Source: Mycobacterium florentinum (GTDB lineage Bacteria > Actinomycetota > Actinomycetes > Mycobacteriales > Mycobacteriaceae). Taken from it: a DNA stretch of 64,000 nucleotides. A program made the position numbers and the translations under genes. The stretch is from the NCBI RefSeq assembly GCF_010730355.1, contig NZ_AP022576.1, positions 4,712,001 through 4,776,000 on the forward strand, in the 5' to 3' direction. The notes under the pieces were generated by a model, which did not search any database, was not told where the DNA came from, and worked only from the letters and a program-made list of their open reading frames with translations. This document shows positions 1 through 9,417 of this stretch, one piece after another (position 1 is the stretch's first letter; every line of letters starts with the position of its first letter).

Positions 1-49
1 CGCGGGAGACCGCGTCAATCGCGTCGGCGACGGAATGTGACTCTGACAT
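1..49 (-). CDS. Partial CDS (N-terminus only), unknown product
   Basis: Only the first 16 codons lie in the window. Read leftward from an ATG at 49-47 they give MSESHSVADAIDAVSR, and the frame stays open to the window edge. A GGAG ribosome-binding site lies about six bases upstream of the ATG. The start is 19 nt beyond the stop of the acyl-CoA ligase upstream, so the two are probably one operon. Sixteen residues are too few to assign a family. Confidence 0.6.
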   Translation of the reverse strand, partial: MSESHSVADAIDAVSR

Positions 50-68
50 GGGTGCTCCAATTCGCGGG

Positions 69-1625
69 TCAGACAATGGATCGCGCCCTGTTCGCCCAAT
101 AAGGGGCGCGAAGTTCGCGTTTGAGGACTTTTCCGACTGGGCTTCGGGGGAGCCCGGTGACGAACTCAATGGTCTTGGGTGCCTTGACCGAGCCCACCAG
201 GCGCTTGCAGTGGTCGATCAGCGTGGTTTCGCTGAGGACGGCGCCGGGGCGCAGCTCGATGCAAGCGTGCACGGTTTCGCCCCACTGCTCGCTGGGAACC
301 CCGATGACCGCACAGTCCGCGACCTCCGGGCGTTCGAGGATGGCCTGTTCCACTTCGAAGGGGAAGACGTTGAAGCCGCCCGAGATAATGACATCTCGGA
401 GGCGGTCGGTGATGAAGACGTAGCCGTCTTCGTCACGATGGCCGATGTCGCCGGTGTGATGCCAACCGTGGCGTTGCACCTCCGCGGTGGCTTCCGGATC
501 GTCCAGATAGCAAAGCATCGTGGTCGGCCCGCGCAACACAATCTCGCCGGTCTCTCCCGGTGGGAGGATGATGCCGTCGTCGTCCATCGCCTCCAGCTGT
601 GTGCTGATGAAGGTGGGCCTACCACATGACAAGAGGCGCTTGGTATCACGTGACAGGACCGCGGTCGCGACCTTCGTCGGCGACATCCACGTCAATGGAA
701 ATCCTGCCTCCGTCTGTCCGTAGGCTTGCGCCACCACCGGCCCCAGCGCGTGGACCGCATCCGTGATCCGCTCTGGGGCTATCGGGGCGCCGGCCGAGAT
801 CACGTACCGCAGGGAGGACAGATCCGCATGTCGCAGCTCCGGGTGGGATAGCAGCCGGTATATCAATGTCGGCGGCAGGAAGACCGTGGTGACCCGGTGC
901 TCCTGGATACGCCGAATCACCTCTCCCACATCGGGAGGGGCCAAGCAGATGGTGGTGCCACCGAACTGCATCTGCGCCAATGCAATCATTCCGCCGGCAT
1001 GGGTGATCGGCGCGACTGCCAGATTGACCGGTGGTTCGTCGAAGTGCCAGCAGGTCGCCCAGGCCAGGGTCGACATCAGCAGGAAGTCATGCGACGCCTG
1101 GGTGATCTTCGGGTGGCCGCTGGTGCCGCCGGTTACTCCCTGACAGCCAAGAGCGTCGCCCGGAATGGCCAAATCCAAAGCGGCATCTGAGTGATGCTGC
1201 GACCACTGAGCCGCCCACGGATGATCGGTGTCGGCTGAATCGATGCACAACAGCCGAGTCACATTGGGTAATTCAGCCGCGATCGCGGGCACTTTGTCCG
1301 CCACCGACGAGTGATAGAACAGAATCCGACAACCGCCTCGCCGGAGCAGATCGGTCGTGACGGCAAGGGGTGCACTGGAATTGACGTTGCACCAGGCTCC
1401 TCCCGCCCGCATTGCGCCGAGCATCGTGACCAGCGTTCTCGAGTCGTTCGGGCTGATCACGGCGAAGGGCATGCCCACCTTGCAGCCATCGGCGACGAGT
1501 GCTCGGGCCAGCTTGTTGACCGCGGTACGAGCTTCGGAAAACGAGATGTCGCCTCCGGAACCCCCGAAACCGCAGCGGTTCGGCCAGCATCGTGCTGCCG
1601 CATCCAGGTGGTCGGTCACATGCAT
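69..1625 (-). CDS. Acyl-CoA synthetase (class I adenylate-forming ligase)
   Basis: A 518-aa AMP-binding enzyme predicted to activate a carboxylic acid to its acyl-AMP and then acyl-CoA. The adenylation motifs appear in order: the P-loop-like TGGTSGHPK, YGQTEAG, and HTGDIGHRDEDGYVF followed by DRLRDVIISGGFNVFP. The C-terminal PRSPVGKVLKREL carries the catalytic lysine. I chose the ATG at 1625 (MHVTDHLDAA) because upstream in-frame codons read as low-complexity Arg/Pro sequence; no strong ribosome-binding site precedes it. The substrate cannot be read from the sequence; nearby genes suggest a lipid or aromatic acid. It is divergent from the F420-type oxidoreductase at 1853. Confidence 0.85.
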   Translation of the reverse strand: MHVTDHLDAAARCWPNRCGFGGSGGDISFSEARTAVNKLARALVADGCKVGMPFAVISPNDSRTLVTMLGAMRAGGAWCNVNSSAPLAVTTDLLRRGGCRILFYHSSVADKVPAIAAELPNVTRLLCIDSADTDHPWAAQWSQHHSDAALDLAIPGDALGCQGVTGGTSGHPKITQASHDFLLMSTLAWATCWHFDEPPVNLAVAPITHAGGMIALAQMQFGGTTICLAPPDVGEVIRRIQEHRVTTVFLPPTLIYRLLSHPELRHADLSSLRYVISAGAPIAPERITDAVHALGPVVAQAYGQTEAGFPLTWMSPTKVATAVLSRDTKRLLSCGRPTFISTQLEAMDDDGIILPPGETGEIVLRGPTTMLCYLDDPEATAEVQRHGWHHTGDIGHRDEDGYVFITDRLRDVIISGGFNVFPFEVEQAILERPEVADCAVIGVPSEQWGETVHACIELRPGAVLSETTLIDHCKRLVGSVKAPKTIEFVTGLPRSPVGKVLKRELRAPYWANRARSIV

Positions 1626-1852
1626 TTGCCAAGCGCCAATCTGGCGGCCGGGGCGGCCACCGCGTAATGAGTGCTCACGTCTAACACTCAACGCCAGACC
1701 GGCTCGGAGCCGAAGCGTATTGACTACGCTCCGCCGGCCCCGTCCGGGGTGCGGGGTAGGCAGCGTAGCCGCTACGCATGTCACCACGATCGGGTCGTGG
1801 TGCTCTTTGTGTTGGTGTCGTGCATTACCGAGACAAAGGAGAGCAGCCACAA

Positions 1853-2968
1853 ATGAAGTACGGGATGTTGTGGGAGATGCAACTAGGACCGCGGCCCTGG
1901 TCGGAAGGGGCCGAGTTCCACCACTATTGGGACGCCATCGAGCAGGCCAAACTGGCCGAGCGGGTCGGCTTCGACTACCTCTGGCACGTCGAACATCACT
2001 TTCTGACCGAGTATTCGCACGGCTCATCCCCCGAAGTCTGGCTTTCAGCGGTGGCGCAGCACACCGAACGTATCCGGATCGGACACGGGGTCGTGCTGTT
2101 GCCGCCGAATTTCAACCCGACGTTCCATGTCGCGGAGCGAGTCGCCGCCCTGGATATCTTGTCGAAGGGGCGAGTCGAATTCGGAACCGGCCGCGCCGCC
2201 ACCGCAAGCGAACTCGAGGCCTACGGGATCGAACCCGGCGATGCCCGTGGAATGTGGCTAGAGGCTCTGCAGGAGATTCCGAAGATGTGGCGGGATGAGC
2301 CGTATCCGGGCATCGACGGCACCTACCTGAAGTTGCCTTCGCGTGAGGTGTGGCCCAAGCCGGTGCAGCGCCCGGGTCCTCCGATGTGGATGGCGGCGAG
2401 TAGCCCCGAAAGCTTTGAGATAGCCGGCCGCAACGGCTTGGGTGTGCTGGCGTTCATCATCGGACACGCCGAGAAGCTCACGCCGCTGATCGAGGTATAC
2501 CGCGATGCCATCAAACAGTGCCCGAAGCCGCCTGAGGAAATCAACAATCAGATGGCGGCGTACGTGCTCACCCACTGCGCCGAGTCTCGTGATGAAGCGC
2601 GTGCGGTTGGCGGTCCCGCGATCGAGTGGTACAGCGCGAATGTATTCCAGCTGTTCTCAACGGTTTCGGGTAAACCCGGCTACGAGATCTACGCGAAGAT
2701 GCTGCCCGAAGACGCCGCCGACATCGAGCGGCTCGTGGCAAAGTACGGCAACGTCATCGATGCGCTGATCGACCTGGGTGTCATCAGCGTGGGAAGCCCT
2801 GACGAGTGCCTCAACACGATCAATTCGTTCGCCGCTCTGGATATCGATCAGATCATCACCAGTCACGCAATCGGTGGGATTCCCCATGACAAGGTGATGC
2901 GGTCGATCGAGCTGTTCGGTTCGGAGGTCATACCCCGGGTCGCCTCCTCGTGTTCCGTATCGGCCTAG
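1853..2968 (+). CDS. LLM-class flavin/F420-dependent oxidoreductase
   Basis: A 371-aa protein of the bacterial luciferase-like monooxygenase superfamily. It begins MKYGMLWEMQLGP and shows the family hallmarks HVEHHFL, RIRIGHGVVLLP, the substrate-barrel strand ILSKGRVEFGTGR and WPKPVQRPGPPMWMAA. Members use FMN or, very often in mycobacteria, F420; which one is used here cannot be told. The ATG at 1853 follows an AAAGGAG ribosome-binding site (1835-1841). It is divergent from the acyl-CoA ligase across 227 bp. It is the first of three LLM-type enzymes in the window, and the only one without a KstR-type box in front. Confidence 0.85.
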   Translation: MKYGMLWEMQLGPRPWSEGAEFHHYWDAIEQAKLAERVGFDYLWHVEHHFLTEYSHGSSPEVWLSAVAQHTERIRIGHGVVLLPPNFNPTFHVAERVAALDILSKGRVEFGTGRAATASELEAYGIEPGDARGMWLEALQEIPKMWRDEPYPGIDGTYLKLPSREVWPKPVQRPGPPMWMAASSPESFEIAGRNGLGVLAFIIGHAEKLTPLIEVYRDAIKQCPKPPEEINNQMAAYVLTHCAESRDEARAVGGPAIEWYSANVFQLFSTVSGKPGYEIYAKMLPEDAADIERLVAKYGNVIDALIDLGVISVGSPDECLNTINSFAALDIDQIITSHAIGGIPHDKVMRSIELFGSEVIPRVASSCSVSA

Positions 2969-3105
2969 CGGCTTTGCGTTTCGTGAGTACCGATCGCTCC
3001 CGGAGCCGCCGTCGAGGCGGCGGTTCGGCGAGCGTCGCCACGACCGCATGGCGCAGGGGCGTGATCAGCGCGGCCACATCGGATCTGCCCAAGGGGAATT
3101 GACAC

Positions 3106-3699
3106 ATGCTTGTATCCAAGCTGATCGAAGGGCGGCGCCGCACTGACGTTGCGGGGCGAATTGAAACGGCGGCCTCTCAGCGGAAGAGTCCTCCTGGACT
3201 TGCGCGGCGGCGGTTGCGGTCACCCGTCGCGGTGTCCGTGGTATTCGCCCTGGCGGCCTTTGCCGCGCTGAGCACATTGGGCGGTTGGATGTGGTCGAGG
3301 TCCCACAGTGTGCACGAGGCTTCCCAGCAACGTGCGCGCTTTCTCCAGATCGCTCGACAGGAGGCCTTGAATCTAACCACCATCGACTGGCAGCACGCCG
3401 AACCCGACGTGCAGCGGATTCTCGACGCGGCGACGGGCCGCTTCCGCAACGACTTCGCCGATCGGGCACAACCGTTCGTCGACGCCGTCAAGCAGGCGAA
3501 GTCCAAGTCCGTGGGAACCATCGGTTCGGCCGGCATCGAAACCGCGACCCTCGACGAGGCGCGGGTGTTGGTCGCCGTTGCGGTCACGACCACGACCGAC
3601 GGCCAGCCGAGCGGTGACCCACATGCGTGGCGAATGCGGCTCTCCGTCCAGCGGGTGGGTGGGGACGTGAAGGTCTCGAATGTGGAGTTCGTATCGTGA
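3106..3699 (+). CDS. Mce-associated membrane protein (first copy)
   Basis: A 197-aa protein with a basic cytoplasmic N-terminus, one membrane segment at about residues 42-63 (VAVSVVFALAAFAALSTLGGW) and an extracytoplasmic domain with the fold pattern of Mam/Mce-associated proteins (the Rv0199 type). In that family the exported domain is NTF2-like and assists Mce lipid importers. No mce genes are in the window, so a link to a specific Mce complex is inference. The next gene begins within its stop codon (GTGA overlap), so the pair is translationally coupled. Confidence 0.7.
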   Translation: MLVSKLIEGRRRTDVAGRIETAASQRKSPPGLARRRLRSPVAVSVVFALAAFAALSTLGGWMWSRSHSVHEASQQRARFLQIARQEALNLTTIDWQHAEPDVQRILDAATGRFRNDFADRAQPFVDAVKQAKSKSVGTIGSAGIETATLDEARVLVAVAVTTTTDGQPSGDPHAWRMRLSVQRVGGDVKVSNVEFVS

Positions 3700-4346
3700 C
3701 CACGCCGAACCTCGCAGCCGCCGAAGAAGCCGACATCGATTCGCCCAGCTCGGAAACCGATGACGAACCAACGGGCGATGCGGCTACCGAAGAAGACGCG
3801 TCCGCTGCGGACACACCCGTCGGCGACGGCACCACAGATCCAGCGGCCTCGGCTGGGCGTGGAGGACGGTGGGTCCGGCTGCTGGTGTTCCTGGTGCTTC
3901 CCGCGCTGACGATGCTGGCCGGCGCCGGGGCGGCGTGGCTGAAATACGACGAGGCGACGGCCCGAGCCACCGACGACACCCGCGCCGCGTCGGTGGGCAT
4001 CGCGGGCGACGCGACCGTCGCGATGCTTACTTACACGGCGGACACCGCCGAGTCCAAGCTCACCGCGGCCGCAAACCTGCTCACCGGGCCGTTCCGGCAA
4101 TCGTACGAAAATTTCGTGAAAACAGTTGTCATTCCTGGCGCTAAACAAAAGCAGATATCGGCCACGGCGACAGTTGCCGCCGCGGCATCGGTGTCCGCAA
4201 CCGAAACCTCGGCGGTCGTCCTGGTCTTCGTCGACCAGGTGATCGTCGCGGGTAAGGACGCGCCAACCAACACGGCTTCGGCCGTTGAGGTGACGTTGAC
4301 CAAAGTTGGTGGCAAGTGGCTTGTTTCGGGATTCGAACCCAGATGA
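3696..4346 (+). CDS. Mce-associated membrane protein (second copy)
   Basis: A 216-aa protein with an acidic, disordered N-terminus (about 55 residues rich in Asp, Glu and Thr), a Gly/Arg stretch, one membrane helix (LLVFLVLPALTMLAGAGAAW) and an exported domain ending VGGKWLVSGFEPR, typical of Mce-associated proteins. The GTG start at 3696 overlaps the stop of the preceding paralogue by four bases, and its own stop overlaps the ATG of the CAP gene (ATGA). The paired layout of two single-pass paralogues resembles the mam genes at the ends of mce operons. Function beyond the family assignment is inferred. Confidence 0.7.
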   Translation: MTTPNLAAAEEADIDSPSSETDDEPTGDAATEEDASAADTPVGDGTTDPAASAGRGGRWVRLLVFLVLPALTMLAGAGAAWLKYDEATARATDDTRAASVGIAGDATVAMLTYTADTAESKLTAAANLLTGPFRQSYENFVKTVVIPGAKQKQISATATVAAAASVSATETSAVVLVFVDQVIVAGKDAPTNTASAVEVTLTKVGGKWLVSGFEPR

Positions 4347-5029
4347 CCTGGACTGCCGGAGCTCCCGTGCTCGTGAAATCCTGTGCCGTGCGGGGCTTCA
4401 CAGCGGTTGCGATGGCTGCGGGCGCGCTGCTCGCCGCGCCGGCCGCACACGGCGACAACAAGCGACTCAACGACGGTGTGGTGGCGAACGTCTACACCGT
4501 GCAGCACCAAGCCGGCTGCACCAACGACGTCACTATCAACCCGCAACTGCAACTGGCCGCTGAATGGCATACCCGCGACGTCCTCAACAACCCTGCTCTC
4601 GACGGTGGTGTCGGATCGGACGGGTCGTCTCCGCAGGACCGTGCGAACGCGGCCGGGTACCGCGGGCAGGTGGCAGAGACGGTGGCGATCAATCCGGCGA
4701 TGTCGATCACCGGGGGCGAGGTGATCAATCGCTGGTATCACAACCCCGCCGATCTCGCGATCATGTCCAATTGCGCCTACACACAGATAGGAGTGTGGTC
4801 GGAAAACAGCATCAACCGCACGGTCGTGGTGGCTGTCTACGGTCAGCCGCAGGCGCCCACCCGTGCGTCCCGCGGCGACACGCCACGGGCACTCGGGGAC
4901 CGATCCGACAACGTTCCGCTCGATCCCGCTCCGGACTATGAGGCCACCGACGAAGTCGAGTACGGCCTCGACTGGTTTGCGTGGATACTGCGCGGGCGGT
5001 ACCCACCTCCCCCCTACCCGCCCAGCTGA
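4343..5029 (+). CDS. Secreted CAP (SCP/PR-1) domain protein
   Basis: A 228-aa protein with a signal peptide (KSCAVRGF followed by a hydrophobic AVAMAAGALLAAPAA core, cleavage near residue 33), a CAP domain over about residues 40-170, and a proline-rich tail (RGRYPPPPYPPS). CAP features include LQLAAEWHTRDVLN, RANAAGYRGQVAE and NRWYHNPADLAIMSN. The central CAP histidine/glutamate set is only partly recognisable, so catalytic activity should not be assumed. Start ATG at 4343 overlaps the previous stop as ATGA. Bacterial CAP proteins are mostly of unknown function; export and lipid binding are plausible given the two upstream Mce-associated genes. Confidence 0.75.
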   Translation: MTWTAGAPVLVKSCAVRGFTAVAMAAGALLAAPAAHGDNKRLNDGVVANVYTVQHQAGCTNDVTINPQLQLAAEWHTRDVLNNPALDGGVGSDGSSPQDRANAAGYRGQVAETVAINPAMSITGGEVINRWYHNPADLAIMSNCAYTQIGVWSENSINRTVVVAVYGQPQAPTRASRGDTPRALGDRSDNVPLDPAPDYEATDEVEYGLDWFAWILRGRYPPPPYPPS

Positions 5030-5202
5030 GGTCGTCAGCGCTGCGGCCGTCCGCGGCGCGGCGCTGGACCCCGAAGGCGCACGAGCGACTCCGGCTCGGA
5101 CGGCGGAAGAATTCGCCGGTTCGGACCTCGTCGGGCGTGTCTTGCAGCTGGATGGGGCCACAGGTGCGCGGTGGCCGGTGCCCGACGAAGTACGTTGGCA
5201 GC

Positions 5203-7482
5203 ATGGGTCCCGCCGCTTCCAGGGCGCAGGCGCAGGTGAAGCTCACCAACGCCGACAAGGTGCTGTACCCGGCCACCGGAACCACCAAGCACGACGTCTT
5301 CGACTATTACACCGGCATCGCGGAGGTGATGGTTCCGCACATCGCCGGGCGCGCGGCCACCCGCAAGCGTTGGCCCAACGGGGTTGAACAGGCCTCGTTT
5401 TTCGAAAAGCAACTGGCGTCCTCGGCGCCGGATTGGTTGCCCCGCGCCAGCATCTCCCACCGGTCCGGGACGACGACGTATCCGATCATCGACAGCGCCG
5501 ACGGCCTGGCCTGGATCGCGCAGCAGGCGGCGCTGGAGGTACACGTGCCGCAGTGGCGGTTCGTCGCGCAGTGGACACGCAGCAACGCCGAAGAACTCAA
5601 GCCCGGGCCGGCCACCCGATTGGTGTTCGACCTCGATCCGGGCGGGGGAGTCACGATGGCGCAGCTGGCCGAGGTGGCCCGTGCGGTACGGGATCTGATC
5701 GCCGATATCGGGCTGACCACCTTCCCGCTCACCAGTGGCAGCAAGGGGCTGCACCTGTACTCGCCTCTGGACGAGCCGGTGAGTAGTCATGGCGCCACCG
5801 TTTTGGCGAAACGCATTGCACAGCAGCTGGAAACGTCGATGCCCACGTTGGTCACCGCGACGATGACCAAGAGCCTGCGGGCCGGCAAGGTGTTCCTGGA
5901 CTGGAGCCAGAACAGCGGGTCGAAGACCACGATCGCGCCGTACTCGCTGCGTGGCCGCGACCACCCGACCGTCGCGGCGCCCCGCAGCTGGGAGGAACTC
6001 GACGACCCGGCGCTGGGCCAGCTGCGCTACGACGAGGTGCTGGCCCGCGTCGCCCGCGACGGCGATCTGCTGGCGCCGCTGGACGCTGGCGCGCCCGTCG
6101 CCGACCGGCTGACCAAGTACCGCAGCATGCGCGACGCGGCGAAGACGCCCGAACCCGTTCCCGAGGCAAAACCCACTGCAGGGCAAGGCAATACGTTCGT
6201 CATCCAGGAGCACCATGCCCGCCGGTTGCACTACGACTTCCGGCTGGAACGAGACGGTGTACTGGTTTCGTGGGCGGTGCCGAAGAACCTGCCCGAGACG
6301 ACGTCGGTGAACCATCTCGCGGTGCACACCGAAGACCATCCGCTCGAATACGGCACGTTCGAGGGCGACATTCCCAAAGGGGAATACGGCGCGGGCAAGG
6401 TGGTCATCTGGGATTCCGGAACCTACGACGCCGAGAAGTTCCGCGATGACGAGGTGATCGTGAATCTGCACGGCAGCCGAATTTCCGGTCGCTACGCCCT
6501 GATCCAAACCAACGGTGACCAGTGGCTGGCGCACCGGATGAAAGACCAGAAGGTCTTCGAGTTCGACGAGGTTACCCCGATGCTGGCCACCCATGGCTCG
6601 GTGGCCGCCTTGAAGGCGAGTCAGTGGGCGTTCGAAGGGAAGTGGGACGGCTACCGGCTGTTGGTCGAGGCGGATCGTGGCAGTGTGCGGGCGCGGTCCC
6701 GAAGCGGCCGTGACGTCACCAAGGAGTATCCGCAATTACAGTCGCTCGCTGAAGATCTCGCCGACCACCATGTGGTACTCGACGGGGAGATCGTGGCGCT
6801 GGACAAATCCGGGGTGCCCAGCTTCAACGAGATGCAGAACCGCAACCGCGCCACCCGCATCGAGTTCTGGGCGTTCGACCTGGTCTACCTGGACGGTCGC
6901 TCGCTGCTGCGGGCGAAGTATTCCGACCGCCGCAAACTCCTGGAAACCCTGGGCAGCGCGAGCCGTCTGATCGTTCCCGAGCTGGTGCCCGGCGACGACG
7001 GCGCGCAGGCCCTCGAGCATTCCCGCGAGCACGGCTGGGAGGGCGTGGTCGCCAAGAAGCGCGACTCCACCTATCAGCCGGGCCGTCGCTCGGCGTCCTG
7101 GATCAAGGACAAGCATTGGCGCACACAGGAAGTCGTGATCGGCGGCTGGAAAGCCGGCGAGGGCGGCCGCACCAGTGGCATCGGCTCGCTGATGGTCGGC
7201 ATTCCCGGTAGCGGCGGGCTGCACTTCGCCGGTCGAGTGGGCACCGGCTTCACCGAACGCGACCTGGCCAACTTGAAGAAGACGCTGGCGCCGCTGCATA
7301 CCGACGAATCGCCCTTCGACGCGCCGCTACCCACCCGCGATGCCAAGGGTGTGACGTTCGTCGAGCCGATTCTGGTCGGCGAGGTGCGTTACAGCGAGTG
7401 GACCCCGGATAGTCGCTTGCGCCAACCGAGTTGGCGTGGACTACGGCCGGACAAGTTGCCAAGTGAGGTGGTGCGCGAATGA
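5203..7482 (+). CDS. ligD: Multifunctional ATP-dependent DNA ligase LigD
   Basis: This 759-aa enzyme of non-homologous end joining has the mycobacterial order polymerase, 3'-phosphoesterase, ligase. The polymerase domain (about 1-300) has metal-binding aspartates in VFDLDPG (D143, D145) and FLDWSQN (D233). The phosphoesterase (about 330-450) has EHHARRLHYDFRL and HTEDHPLEYGTFEG. The ligase has the nucleophile Lys480 in FEGKWDGYRL. The length equals that recalled for Mtb LigD (759 aa), which supports the ATG at 5203 rather than earlier in-frame codons. The partner gene ku, next to ligD in Mtb, is absent here. The downstream gene starts inside the stop codon. Confidence 0.97.
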   Translation: MGPAASRAQAQVKLTNADKVLYPATGTTKHDVFDYYTGIAEVMVPHIAGRAATRKRWPNGVEQASFFEKQLASSAPDWLPRASISHRSGTTTYPIIDSADGLAWIAQQAALEVHVPQWRFVAQWTRSNAEELKPGPATRLVFDLDPGGGVTMAQLAEVARAVRDLIADIGLTTFPLTSGSKGLHLYSPLDEPVSSHGATVLAKRIAQQLETSMPTLVTATMTKSLRAGKVFLDWSQNSGSKTTIAPYSLRGRDHPTVAAPRSWEELDDPALGQLRYDEVLARVARDGDLLAPLDAGAPVADRLTKYRSMRDAAKTPEPVPEAKPTAGQGNTFVIQEHHARRLHYDFRLERDGVLVSWAVPKNLPETTSVNHLAVHTEDHPLEYGTFEGDIPKGEYGAGKVVIWDSGTYDAEKFRDDEVIVNLHGSRISGRYALIQTNGDQWLAHRMKDQKVFEFDEVTPMLATHGSVAALKASQWAFEGKWDGYRLLVEADRGSVRARSRSGRDVTKEYPQLQSLAEDLADHHVVLDGEIVALDKSGVPSFNEMQNRNRATRIEFWAFDLVYLDGRSLLRAKYSDRRKLLETLGSASRLIVPELVPGDDGAQALEHSREHGWEGVVAKKRDSTYQPGRRSASWIKDKHWRTQEVVIGGWKAGEGGRTSGIGSLMVGIPGSGGLHFAGRVGTGFTERDLANLKKTLAPLHTDESPFDAPLPTRDAKGVTFVEPILVGEVRYSEWTPDSRLRQPSWRGLRPDKLPSEVVRE

Positions 7483-9410
7483 AATGGGTGACCTTTCGTG
7501 GGGTGGACGGCGAACGGACCGGGGTGCTCTCTGGTGACGTGATCCACCCGATGCCGCCCGGGGTGACGCTGCTCGACCTGATCGGGCGCGGCGCCGAGGG
7601 CCTGCGCGAAGCCGGCGAGGAAGCGCGACGATCGGCGTCGCTGCCCCTGGGCGACGTGACGCTGATGGCGCCGATCCCGCGGCCGCCGTCGATCCGGGAT
7701 TCCCTGTGCTTCTTGGACCACATGCGCAACTGTCAGGCCGCCTTGGGTGCCGGACGGATACTCAGTGATACCTGGTATCGCATCCCGGCGTTCTACTTCG
7801 CCTGTCCGGCAACCGTTCTGGGACCTTACGACGATGCGCCCATGGCGCCCGGAAGCGCGTGGCAGGATTTCGAATTGGAGATCGCCGCGGTGATCGGGAC
7901 ACGCGGTAAAGACCTGACCGTCGAGGAGGCCGAACGGGCCATCATCGGCTACACGATCTTCAACGACTGGTCGGCACGAGACCTGCAGCAACTGGAAGGT
8001 CAACTGGCGATCGGGCAGGGCAAGGGCAAAGACAGCGGAGTCACCCTGGGGCCAGCCCTGGTGACGCCCGATGAGCTCGAGCCCTATCGCCATGACGGCA
8101 AGCTCGACCTGCAGGTGACCGCACTGGTCAACGATCACGTGATCGGGTCGGGCTCGACGGCCCAAATGGATTGGAGCTTCGGCGAAGTCATCTCCTACGT
8201 CTCGCGCGGTGTGCAGCTCACGCCCGGCGACGTCATCGGCTCCGGCACGGTGCCCACCTGCACGCTCGTCGAGCACCTCAACCCGACGGCACTCGCGTCG
8301 TTTCCCGGATGGCTGCGCGACGGTGACGTCGTCACGCTGCGGGTGCAGGGATTGGGGGAGACCCGCCAGACCGTGCGGGCGAGCGGCCCGCCCCACCGGC
8401 TGGCTCCCCGGCCCAACCCCGAAGCCGCACCCGCACCGCGCCGGGTCAACCTCGCGCCCGCGCGGGTGCCCTACACCCGCGGGCTACACGAGGTCGGTGA
8501 TCGGGTGTGGGCGTGGACGTTGCCGGACGGCGGCTATGGCTGGAGCAACGCCGGGCTGATCAGCGGCGACGGCGCCTCACTGCTGGTCGACACCCTGTTC
8601 GACCTGGCGCTGACCCGCGAAATGCTCACCGCGATGCGGCCGCTCACCGAGGGCGCGCCGATCACCGACGCGTTGATCACCCACTCCAACGGCGACCACA
8701 CCCACGGCAACCAACTGCTCGACGCGTCGGTGCGCATCATCGCCGCCCAGGGGACGGCCGACGAGATCGAGCACGGCATGGCACCCGAAATGCTGGCCAT
8801 GGTGCAGACCGCCAATCTCGGCCCGATCGCCACACCGTATACGCGAGACCGGTTCGGGCCCTTCGACTTCAGTGGTATCCGGGTACGCAACGCCGATCAG
8901 ACGTTCGACCGAGACCTGACCATCGAGGTCGGTGGCCGGCGGATCGAGCTGCTGAACCTCGGCCCCGCGCACACCGCCGCGGACTCGGTGGTGCACGTGC
9001 CCGACGCGGGGGTGCTCTTCGGCGGCGACCTGCTGTTCATCGGGTGCACCCCGATCGTGTGGGCGGGACCGATCGCCAACTGGGTCGCCGCCTGCGATGC
9101 GATGATCGCGCTGGACGCGTCGACGGTGGTGCCCGGGCACGGCCCGATTACCGACACGGACGGGATCCGTGCGGTGCGTGGCTATCTCGTGCACGTTGCC
9201 GAGCAAGCCAAGGCCGCCCATGACAAGGGATTGTCGTGGGCCGAGGCCGCGGACTCCATCGACCTCGGCGAATACGCCACTTGGCTGGACGCCGAGCGGG
9301 TGGTGGTCAACGTCTATCAGCGCTATCGCGAACTCGACCCGGACACACCGCAATTGGAGACGATGGCGCTGCTGGTGATGCAGGCCGAGTGGTTGGCCAA
9401 ACGCGGCTGA
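7479..9410 (+). CDS. Fumarylacetoacetate hydrolase / MBL-fold fusion protein (Rv0939-like)
   Basis: A 643-aa two-domain protein. Residues about 1-295 form an FAH-family domain (hydrolase/isomerase of 2-oxo-enol acids) with FELEIAAVIGTRGKDL, IGYTIFNDWSARDLQ and GDVIGSGTVPT. After a proline-rich linker, residues about 310-640 form a metallo-beta-lactamase-fold hydrolase with HSNGDHTHGN, GPAHTAADSVVHVP, LFGGDLLF and VVPGHGP. In the first MBL motif the usual HxHxDH reads HSNGDH, so one histidine ligand is Asn. Mtb Rv0939 has the same fusion and length (from memory). The ATG overlaps the ligD stop (ATGA). The reaction is unknown; degradation of a cyclic or aromatic acid is a reasonable guess. Confidence 0.8.
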   Translation: MKWVTFRGVDGERTGVLSGDVIHPMPPGVTLLDLIGRGAEGLREAGEEARRSASLPLGDVTLMAPIPRPPSIRDSLCFLDHMRNCQAALGAGRILSDTWYRIPAFYFACPATVLGPYDDAPMAPGSAWQDFELEIAAVIGTRGKDLTVEEAERAIIGYTIFNDWSARDLQQLEGQLAIGQGKGKDSGVTLGPALVTPDELEPYRHDGKLDLQVTALVNDHVIGSGSTAQMDWSFGEVISYVSRGVQLTPGDVIGSGTVPTCTLVEHLNPTALASFPGWLRDGDVVTLRVQGLGETRQTVRASGPPHRLAPRPNPEAAPAPRRVNLAPARVPYTRGLHEVGDRVWAWTLPDGGYGWSNAGLISGDGASLLVDTLFDLALTREMLTAMRPLTEGAPITDALITHSNGDHTHGNQLLDASVRIIAAQGTADEIEHGMAPEMLAMVQTANLGPIATPYTRDRFGPFDFSGIRVRNADQTFDRDLTIEVGGRRIELLNLGPAHTAADSVVHVPDAGVLFGGDLLFIGCTPIVWAGPIANWVAACDAMIALDASTVVPGHGPITDTDGIRAVRGYLVHVAEQAKAAHDKGLSWAEAADSIDLGEYATWLDAERVVVNVYQRYRELDPDTPQLETMALLVMQAEWLAKRG

Positions 9411-9417
9411 GCCTGCG

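Noticed and set aside
4981..5202. Extended LigD N-terminus (74 more residues)
   Set aside because: The extension overlaps the CAP gene end and is Arg/Ser-rich; the ATG at 5203 gives the Mtb length.
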